A program made the position numbers and the translations under genes. 43,980 nucleotides of DNA from Succinimonas amylolytica DSM 2873 (GTDB taxonomy: Bacteria > Pseudomonadota > Gammaproteobacteria > Enterobacterales > Succinivibrionaceae). This document shows positions 1-5,224 of the stretch, one piece after another. The DNA lies in assembly GCF_000378405.1 (NCBI RefSeq), contig NZ_KB899640.1, positions 27,957 to 71,936 on the forward strand, given 5' to 3'. The first letter of the stretch is position 1. Every line of letters starts with the position of its first letter. A model generated the notes under the pieces. That model ran no database searches and was not told the DNA's origin. It was given only the letters and a program-made list of their open reading frames with translations.

Positions 1-66
1 AGCAATTTACAACTGTTTTATTTAGCAAAGTACAAAGATAACGGCTCAAGGAAGAATGAGATCCCG

Positions 67-246
67 ATGAATCAGCGTTACACCTTATCACTTAACGAGG
101 CAGGTCAGTATTTCCACATTGGCGTAAAGAGACTGAGACGTCTTGCTGAGTGCAACATCGGTAACTTTTCCGTCAGATGCGGCAACCGTTATCTGATTGT
201 ACGTCCTAAGTTTGAAGAGTTTCTCATCAACAATTCCTTTGTTTAA
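67..246 (+). CDS. Excisionase-like small DNA-binding protein
   Basis: A 59-residue protein beginning MNQRYTLSLNEAG, followed by YFHIGVKRLRRLAE, the pattern of the winged-helix excisionase family paired with Tn916-type integrases. Family members bend DNA at element ends and favour excision; that role is inferred here. The reading frame stays open leftward to base 1, so the protein could start further upstream, outside the window, but the family usually begins near this ATG. It lies 11 bases upstream of a second excisionase-like gene and then an integrase, all on the same strand, so the three look co-transcribed. An alternative is a MerR/helix-turn-helix regulator of the element. Confidence 0.6.
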   Translation: MNQRYTLSLNEAGQYFHIGVKRLRRLAECNIGNFSVRCGNRYLIVRPKFEEFLINNSFV

Positions 247-257
247 CGGAGTTGCTG

Positions 258-500
258 ATGGAGGAACGTAAGCTGGAGGAAAAGGAACTGCTTACCGTTG
301 AGGAGGCCATAATGCTGTTTAATCTCAGCCGGGGGAAATTCAAACGTCTGATCCGGGAGGTTGAACTTAGCTTTGTGGTCCCTTACGGAAAGCAGCAGCG
401 CTTCATTATTCGGGAGGAGCTTATCAGGTATTTAAGTAATGGCGAACAGGAGAATCTAATAAATGCCAAGTTTAAAAATCAGAAGAGACTCGAAGCGTAG
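258..500 (+). CDS. Excisionase-family DNA-binding protein
   Basis: An 80-residue protein with the segment LLTVEEAIMLFNLSRGKFKRL followed by a GKQQRFIIREEL strand-helix, the winged-helix layout of excisionase/MerR-like proteins. The chosen ATG at 258 has a GGAG ribosome-binding site six bases upstream; a TTG two codons earlier is less likely. It overlaps the start of the integrase gene by 38 bases in another frame, a translational-coupling arrangement common for xis-int pairs. It resembles the preceding 59-residue protein only loosely, so the element carries two divergent small DNA-binding proteins before the integrase. The function in excision or its regulation is inferred from family and position. 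Confidence 0.65.
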   Translation: MEERKLEEKELLTVEEAIMLFNLSRGKFKRLIREVELSFVVPYGKQQRFIIREELIRYLSNGEQENLINAKFKNQKRLEA

Positions 501-1647
501 AGTTCTCCATACCGGAGAATCTGTCAGAGCAAACGGCAAATACCAGTTTAAATACGTGGTTAACGGTAAGGCCAAATTTCTGTACAGCTGGCGGCTTACC
601 CCGACAGATCCGCAGCCTGCCGGAAAATTGCCGTGTCTATCCCTCCGGGAGCTTGAGAAAAGCATTAACCGGGATTTGGAATCACGGCTTGATCCCTCAT
701 GCAGGAATCTCACGGTCAATGAGCTTGTTGAAAGGTATCTTAAGACCAGAACTGGTGTCAGAGAATCGACACGTATCGGTTACAATTTTGTCCGTAATCT
801 GCTTAAGAATGAGGAATTCGGAGACCGGAAGATGTGCGAGGTGAAAACCTCCGATGCCAAGCTTTTCTTAATCAAGCTGCAGTCAGACGGTCGCGGTTCA
901 AGCACGATTAAAACCGTCCGGGGAGTGTTAAGACCTGCTTTTCAGATGGCGGTGGATGACGATTTACTGATGAAGAATCCTTTCGGATTTGAGCTGGTGG
1001 GAGTGATTTACAACACTGAAAAAACAAGACTTGCCATCACCAGAGAGCAGATGAACAAGTTTCTTAAATTTATTCATGACGACAACATCTACTGCAAGTA
1101 CTATGAGGCTATTTACATTCTGTTTCATACCGGAATGCGAATATCGGAATTCTGCGGTCTGACACTAAAGGATATAGATCTGGAAAACCGAATAATCGAT
1201 ATCAATCATCAGGTGCAGAGATTCAGATCCGGCAAATACGACATCTGCCCCACCAAGACCAGTGCCGGAACCCGTAAACTGCCGATGACGGAGGAAGTGT
1301 ATCAGATGTTTAAGTCCCTGGTGGAAAACCGACCGACAGATCTGCCGGAGGTGATCGTTAAAGGCTATGCCGGATTCCTTATCAGAGACAAGGACGGAAT
1401 GCCTGAGGTGGCTCTGCACTGGGAGCACAGGTTCCAGCATGCAGTTAAGCGGTATAACGACATCTACAAAATTCAGATGCCGTCAATAACTCCTCATGTA
1501 TGCCGCCACACTTATTGCAGCAATCAGGCCCGAGCAAGAATGAATCCTAAAACTCTGCAGTACCTCATGGGACATTCTGAAATTTCAGTAACCATGGACG
1601 TCTACACTCACCTCGGTCTTGATGATGCCAGGGATGAGATTACTTAA
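463..1647 (+). CDS. int: Tn916-type tyrosine recombinase (integrase)
   Basis: A 394-residue site-specific recombinase that would integrate and excise the element. It has an N-terminal arm-binding domain (about 1-60, with YKYVV-like and PAGKLPCLSLRE motifs shared with Tn916 Int), a SAM-like core-binding domain (about 80-180) and a C-terminal catalytic domain. Catalytic residues are visible: Arg in GMRISE, Lys in TKTSAGTRKLP, His345 and Arg348 in HVCRH, His371 in LMGHSE and the nucleophile Tyr381 in DVYTH. A GGAG ribosome-binding site precedes the ATG. The C-terminus is abrupt: after DDARDEIT the frame stops, while an overlapping frame (1634-1732) continues with 32 helix-like residues of the kind expected at the tail of this family, so a small indel near 1636-1645 may have shortened it. 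The catalytic set is complete. Confidence 0.9.
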   Translation: MPSLKIRRDSKRRVLHTGESVRANGKYQFKYVVNGKAKFLYSWRLTPTDPQPAGKLPCLSLRELEKSINRDLESRLDPSCRNLTVNELVERYLKTRTGVRESTRIGYNFVRNLLKNEEFGDRKMCEVKTSDAKLFLIKLQSDGRGSSTIKTVRGVLRPAFQMAVDDDLLMKNPFGFELVGVIYNTEKTRLAITREQMNKFLKFIHDDNIYCKYYEAIYILFHTGMRISEFCGLTLKDIDLENRIIDINHQVQRFRSGKYDICPTKTSAGTRKLPMTEEVYQMFKSLVENRPTDLPEVIVKGYAGFLIRDKDGMPEVALHWEHRFQHAVKRYNDIYKIQMPSITPHVCRHTYCSNQARARMNPKTLQYLMGHSEISVTMDVYTHLGLDDARDEIT

Positions 1648-1732
1648 AGAGATGGAGGACGCCAGAAAGGAAATCAATAATATTGAGCGTGATACCATGC
1701 GCAGTATGGAGAGTCAGTTCAAGTACATCTAA
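1634..1732 (+). other. Out-of-frame tail of the integrase
   Basis: A 32-residue frame overlapping the integrase stop reads MRLLKEMEDARKEINN and continues to a TAA. Tn916-family integrases end in a charged helix of this type (for example MKRLNKE in Tn916 itself). I read this as the original C-terminal helix, displaced by a frameshift. Reading it as a separate gene is less likely, because no ribosome-binding site precedes it. Confidence 0.45.
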
Positions 1733-1756
1733 GGCAATCCGCCACTAATCCTTTTG

Positions 1757-1788
1757 AGCTCATGACCATTACGGCATGGGCTTTTTTA
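1757..1788 (+). terminator. Rho-independent terminator after int
   Basis: An 8-bp stem (AGCTCATG paired with CATGGGCT, one G-U pair) with a 10-base loop, followed directly by a run of T. It lies 25 bases after the out-of-frame integrase tail and would end the xis-int transcript before the convergent TIGR04076 gene. Confidence 0.7.
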
Positions 1789-1808
1789 GTGTCAAACAGA
1801 ATGGCGTG

Positions 1809-2108
1809 TTATTCATTAACCTTGTTCTTTTCAATCTTGCCGGTATATTCAATCTGAAATATATTCATTACTCTAGGATCCGGACAGCAGAATGTAACAG
1901 CGTTCTCAGGAAGTCCTTCACGGGTAAAGGTCTGCCCATCCTTAAGTTTTGAAATGTACATATTGGCAACAGTCAGCATCCAGGGGCACAGCCTTCCTGC
2001 GTCCTTGGCATAATCATAAGTATCACCAACGCGGTGACCATAGTCACACCCACGTTTTCCTCTTTTTTCAACAACAGTGATTTTTATATTTTCATTGTTT
2101 TCAGCCAT
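1809..2108 (-). CDS. TIGR04076 family protein
   Basis: A 99-residue protein starting KITVVEKRGKRGCDYGHRVGD after a short polar tail, with LCPWMLTVANMYISKLKDG in the middle and AVTFCCPDPRVMNIFQIEY at the end. This order matches the small TIGR04076 family, whose molecular function is unknown. Conserved cysteines at GCDYG, LCPW and FCCPD could bind metal, but this is not established. It is transcribed toward the integrase and sits between the integrase terminator and the candidate arm-binding sites, so it is probably cargo of the integrative element. Confidence 0.7.
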   Translation of the reverse strand: MAENNENIKITVVEKRGKRGCDYGHRVGDTYDYAKDAGRLCPWMLTVANMYISKLKDGQTFTREGLPENAVTFCCPDPRVMNIFQIEYTGKIEKNKVNE

Positions 2109-2555
2109 GATTGTTCTCTCAATTCTTTATTTTTGATCTTAAATTCATATCCCTATAAGTCACAGACTATATCAGCAACTTCTACCTAAATCCATCAAAA
2201 AAACTCCACTGAAGTTTGGGCTTTTTTCATATCTGCGCATAATTGTGCTAAATCCACATCGATTTAAGGCACTATAAAACTATCAAAAATTAATTTTTAA
2301 GCTTAAACTCAATTTTTGCACGAGTCATTTTGGCGCCTAAAATCAACGTTTTTACGACCGATAAGCCTAAAAACTAACCGAGTAGTCAACCTCCGTATTT
2401 TGACTACGATTTGACTACTTTTCGTGTACACAAAAGGCAGTATTTTGGATATTTTCGCCATTTCTGTTAATATTGCGAAAGGCAGTTCTGCATAGATTGA
2501 GGGCCGGCAAACCTTGCAGACATGGGCAATCTCCGGCAATTCTGGACAAGCAACA
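2109..2555. other. Non-coding stretch, probable element end
   Basis: An AT-rich intergenic stretch of about 450 bases with no credible gene. It contains the TTTGACTAC repeats described separately and should hold the promoter of the leftward TIGR04076 gene and, if the interpretation is right, the right end of the integrative element near 2420-2550. Confidence 0.4.
2382..2418. repeat. Candidate recombinase arm-type sites
   Basis: Two direct copies of TTTGACTAC (2399-2407 and 2410-2418), 11 bases apart start to start, plus one inverted copy GTAGTCAA at 2382-2389. Helically phased short direct repeats near an element terminus resemble the DR2 arm sites bound by the N-terminal domain of Tn916-family integrases. 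The repeats are seen directly; the role is inferred. Confidence 0.4.
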
Positions 2556-3026
2556 ATGACAATTCGGGTGCTTTTCGTGTGCTACGGCAATATCTGCCGC
2601 AGCACCATGGCTCAGTTTGTTTTTCAGCACCTTGTCAATCAGCTGGGGGGCGGGGCGGATTTCGCTATTGATTCCCGGGCGACAAGCACTGAGGAAACTG
2701 GGAACGGCCCGCACAGAGGTACTGTCATGAAAATGAAAGAGCAGGGGATTCCGGTACTTCCTCATGCAGCCAGGCAGATTACCATGGCCGATTATCAGGG
2801 GGCGGACATGATTATCGCCATGGATGAAGCCAATGTCAGGAATCTGAACCGGATACTTGGTGGTGATCCTGACGGGAAGGTTTTTAAACTCCTCAGCTTC
2901 TGTTCACTTGACAGGGACATCGCGGATCCCTGGTATACCGGGGATTTTGATGCGACCTATGACGATGTTCTCATGGGCTGCCGCGGGCTTGTTTCCCATT
3001 TCAAGTCATTGGGGCTTCTTTACTGA
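2556..3026 (+). CDS. Low-molecular-weight protein-tyrosine phosphatase
   Basis: A 156-residue cytoplasmic phosphatase. The P-loop is RVLFVCYGNICRST, with Cys9 as nucleophile and Arg15 closing the CX5R motif; the general-acid aspartate lies in DPWYTGDFDATYDDV near the C-terminus. Length and motif order are normal for the family, which dephosphorylates phosphotyrosine and, in many bacteria, controls tyrosine kinases of polysaccharide export. I chose the ATG at 2556 because the P-loop normally begins within the first ten residues; an upstream in-frame ATG at 2514 would add 14 residues without a ribosome-binding site. No polysaccharide or BY-kinase gene is adjacent, so its target is unknown. It lies just beyond the presumed end of the integrative element. 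Confidence 0.9.
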   Translation: MTIRVLFVCYGNICRSTMAQFVFQHLVNQLGGGADFAIDSRATSTEETGNGPHRGTVMKMKEQGIPVLPHAARQITMADYQGADMIIAMDEANVRNLNRILGGDPDGKVFKLLSFCSLDRDIADPWYTGDFDATYDDVLMGCRGLVSHFKSLGLLY

Positions 3027-3396
3027 TCTTTTCGAAGTCTATTGCCGTCATAACGGGGCTCTTTGCTGTAATTTTCCCGGTCAATGCTGGAAATGCGCCG
3101 TTGTTTTTTCTGTAAACCGTTATTTTTTCGGAAGTCAGGGGTATTGTTTTTTTTTGTTTCTGCATTCTGAAGAACCGTGTGTGACATATGTCTCTATTTT
3201 CTCTTGTTTTCTGTAGTTAAATTTCATATGTGTTTTATTTGGTATACAGGGGCTATTTTCTAATTCTGCGGGCTTAAGCGCTAAGGATCTTGGCAATAAC
3301 AGTATTTATCAAAATTTCCGGGAGTTTTATGGAAATGTTTTCAGATGTTTGAAAGTATTTTCATTCAAAAATTTGTAAAAATATTTCATCTGCGTG
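3027..3396. other. Gene-free intergenic stretch
   Basis: About 370 bases with several T-runs and no supported gene on either strand. Nothing else is recognisable before the promoter of the three-peptide unit. Confidence 0.4.
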
Positions 3397-3425
3397 TTGC
3401 AAAGTGTGCACAATATCACTATTAT
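3397..3425 (+). promoter_or_regulatory. Sigma70-type promoter of the three-peptide unit
   Basis: TTGCAA at 3397-3402 and TATTAT at 3420-3425 are separated by exactly 17 bases. The predicted start point is about 40 bases upstream of the first peptide ATG, with a strong GGAGG ribosome-binding site between them. Confidence 0.6.
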
Positions 3426-3474
3426 GAGAATGTGCTCAGAGAGATGAGCAAAACAAATTTCGGAGGAAAACGAA

Positions 3475-3558
3475 ATGAAAAGACTTTTTAACAGACATTC
3501 CGAGACTGAGAATCTCGCTCCGGTTACCCGCAAATACTTCTTCAGCTACATGAAGTAA
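3475..3558 (+). CDS. 27-residue peptide, copy A of three
   Basis: A tiny gene with a strong ribosome-binding site (CGGAGG, eight bases from ATG), encoding MKRLFNRHSETEN followed by LAPVTRKYFFSYMK. It is cationic and ends in an aromatic cluster. The two following genes encode the same pattern at the same length of 27 residues: basic N-terminus MKRLF, variable middle, then LAPVT, two residues, Y, F/C, F, S, Y. Copies A and B share 20 of 27 residues while many matched codons differ synonymously (Leu as CTC, TTA, CTG; Val as GTT, GTA; Ser as AGC, AGT). That is evidence of selection on the peptide. I do not recognise the family. Options include a signalling peptide, a toxin-like peptide, a modified-peptide precursor or an aromatic-residue leader; none is supported by an adjacent partner gene. 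Confidence 0.75.
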   Translation: MKRLFNRHSETENLAPVTRKYFFSYMK

Positions 3559-3637
3559 ACAGGGATGGTCAAGTACGGGACCGGTATTTGAAAAGCTCTC
3601 GCAGCTTGTGGAACAAAAGCGTTAAGAGGTACCAGAT

Positions 3638-3721
3638 ATGAAGAGATTATTTAGCAGAAATATCGCTATTGAAAATTTAGCTCCGGTAACCCGCAGATAC
3701 TTTTTCAGTTACGCGAAGTAA
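3638..3721 (+). CDS. 27-residue peptide, copy B of three
   Basis: Second member of the set: MKRLFSRNIAIEN followed by LAPVTRRYFFSYAK. An AGAGG ribosome-binding site lies eight bases upstream of the ATG. It follows copy A after 79 bases of apparently untranslated spacer. The spacers between copies are not obviously alike, whereas the peptides are, so the coding part is what has been conserved after duplication. There is no transmembrane segment long enough to span a membrane and no signal peptide. Function unknown. Confidence 0.75.
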   Translation: MKRLFSRNIAIENLAPVTRRYFFSYAK

Positions 3722-3794
3722 AAGGGCGGACATAGCTCCGGGGGCTGTAATTCTCCGGATCAGTTTTGAAGGGTTTTGCTAAGAGGTAATCAAA

Positions 3795-3878
3795 ATGAGA
3801 CTGTTTAGCAGATATGCTGAGGACAAGCGGCTGGCACCAGTAACCTGCAGCTATTGTTTTAGCTACGTCAGGTGGTAA
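3795..3878 (+). CDS. 27-residue peptide, copy C of three
   Basis: Third and most divergent member: MRLFSRYAEDKR followed by LAPVTCSYCFSYVRW. It keeps the RLFSR start, the LAPVT block and the YxFSY end, but swaps in two cysteines (LAPVTC and SYCF) and ends in Trp. AAGAGG lies eight bases upstream of the ATG. About 15 residues match copy B when a one-residue gap is allowed after Met1. The cysteines hint that copy C may have a different role, such as disulfide or metal binding, but this is speculation. A stable hairpin follows 40 bases downstream. Confidence 0.7.
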   Translation: MRLFSRYAEDKRLAPVTCSYCFSYVRW

Positions 3879-3917
3879 TGAGTTCCCGTCAGGAAGTCTT
3901 TCAGGTACAGTACACGG

Positions 3918-3950
3918 AAACCGGTATTCTCAGGAATGCCGGTTTTCGCG
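3918..3950 (+). terminator. Hairpin ending the three-peptide unit
   Basis: AAACCGGTATTC and GAATGCCGGTTT form a 12-bp stem with one G-U pair and a TCAG tetraloop, followed by a T-containing but interrupted tract. It sits between the last peptide gene and the promoter of the SPFH gene, so it probably closes the unit, though the T-run is weak. Confidence 0.6.
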
Positions 3951-4009
3951 TTTAGGGGCCGCCGGGCTTAATAATTGAAAGCTTGTATCAAAATCAGTAT
4001 GAATATTCC

Positions 4010-4036
4010 TTGCCCAGGTTTTTCACGGGGTATAAT
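4010..4036 (+). promoter_or_regulatory. Probable promoter of the SPFH gene
   Basis: A perfect TATAAT at 4031-4036 lies 35 bases upstream of the ATG. The best upstream hexamer is TTGCCC at 4010-4015, with a short 15-base spacer. It suggests that the SPFH gene is transcribed independently of the peptides. Confidence 0.5.
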
Positions 4037-4071
4037 GACGCAGTTTTCTTCTGAATATTGGGAATGCCTCC

Positions 4072-4965
4072 ATGAAAGTTAAATTGATAGCTGCCTGCAT
4101 TGTTTTTTTAATTCTGTTTGGTTTTATTGTCATTGAATCCTCCATAACTATTGTGGATGAAGGAGAGAAGGGGGTTATTACCACCTTCGGTGAAGTATCC
4201 GGAACTGTGGAACCAGGCCTTAATTTTGTGCTGCCGTTTGCCCAGAAGAACCATATTTACAGCACCCGCGTTCAGAAGACCATGTTCGGAGCCGGAAAGG
4301 ACGTGCTGAGTGCCTATTCCTACGATCAGCAGATTATTGAGTCCTACCGTATTTCAATCACCTGGCAGTATAACGCTGCCAAGATCGTTGATGTGTACAA
4401 GCACTTCGGCAAGAATGACGATATCTTCTATACCGTGGTTTCTCCGATAGTGCAGCAGAGCTCCAAGATTCTGTTTGGTCACTATACCTCCCAGACAATC
4501 GTGCAGAAGCGCAGTGATCTGAGTCAGGAGCTGGACCACAATATTAAGGATCTTCTGGCCAACTATCCCATTAATGTTCTTTCCGTTCAGATTGAGGATG
4601 TGAACTTTTCCAGAGCGTATGAGAGCATAATTGAGCAGACCGCCCAGAAGAAGCAGGAAGTTGAAAAGGCCAAGAACGAGCTTCAGAAGGTGGAAATTGA
4701 ATCCCAGCAGCTGGTAGCCAAGGCCGAAAGCGAAAACAAGGCCAGAAAGCTTGAGGCTGAAGCCAAGGCCTATGCCATTGAGATTCAGGCCAAGGCCGAG
4801 GCTAACGCTATTAAGCTCAAGGCCGAAGCTCTCAAGGCCAATAAGGAACTGGTGGATCTTACTATCGCCGAAAAGTGGAACGGCACTGTGCCGCATACCA
4901 TTATGGGCGGAAATGATGCATCCAGGGTAGTGCCGATTTTTCGGGTAAATCAGGCTAAGGATTAA
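4072..4965 (+). CDS. SPFH/prohibitin-like membrane protein
   Basis: A 297-residue protein with one N-terminal membrane helix (about 4-24, LIAACIVFLILFGFIVI), an SPFH domain (about 25-190, with VDEGEKGVITTFGEV and EPGLNFVLPF) and a long charged coiled coil (about 190-265, rich in KAEAEA repeats). Proteins of this build (prohibitin, HflC and stomatin relatives) form large membrane rings that organise membrane microdomains or control proteases such as FtsH. It is not clearly HflC: no HflK or other partner gene is adjacent. It has its own TATAAT promoter and a terminator after it, so it is probably monocistronic. Whether it has any link to the small peptides upstream is unknown. Confidence 0.8.
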   Translation: MKVKLIAACIVFLILFGFIVIESSITIVDEGEKGVITTFGEVSGTVEPGLNFVLPFAQKNHIYSTRVQKTMFGAGKDVLSAYSYDQQIIESYRISITWQYNAAKIVDVYKHFGKNDDIFYTVVSPIVQQSSKILFGHYTSQTIVQKRSDLSQELDHNIKDLLANYPINVLSVQIEDVNFSRAYESIIEQTAQKKQEVEKAKNELQKVEIESQQLVAKAESENKARKLEAEAKAYAIEIQAKAEANAIKLKAEALKANKELVDLTIAEKWNGTVPHTIMGGNDASRVVPIFRVNQAKD

Positions 4966-4994
4966 TAGGCTAGTCCTTTCAGCTGGTATATACG

Positions 4995-5027
4995 GGCCAC
5001 CCTTCACGGTGGCCTTGCTGTTTTCGG
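4995..5027 (+). terminator. Terminator after the SPFH gene
   Basis: GGCCACC and GGTGGCC form a perfect 7-bp GC-rich stem with a 6-base loop, followed by TTGCTGTTTTC. It lies between convergent genes (SPFH rightward, CARF protein leftward). Confidence 0.65.
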
Positions 5028-5224
5028 GCCGGAAATGCAAGAAGATGTCAGGGCGGGAGGAACCTGGCATTGGTATGACAGAAGCTCAGCCGGTAAATAT
5101 GAACCGGAAAGAACGCTCCACCGGCTTAGTATTCCCCCAGGGTTCCGTGAGGCTGATTCGGAGACTGTCCCTATCTTCGCTGCCGGCCCTCAGTGTTTTT
5201 CCGTCTCTTTTTAAAAGCTCCGGA

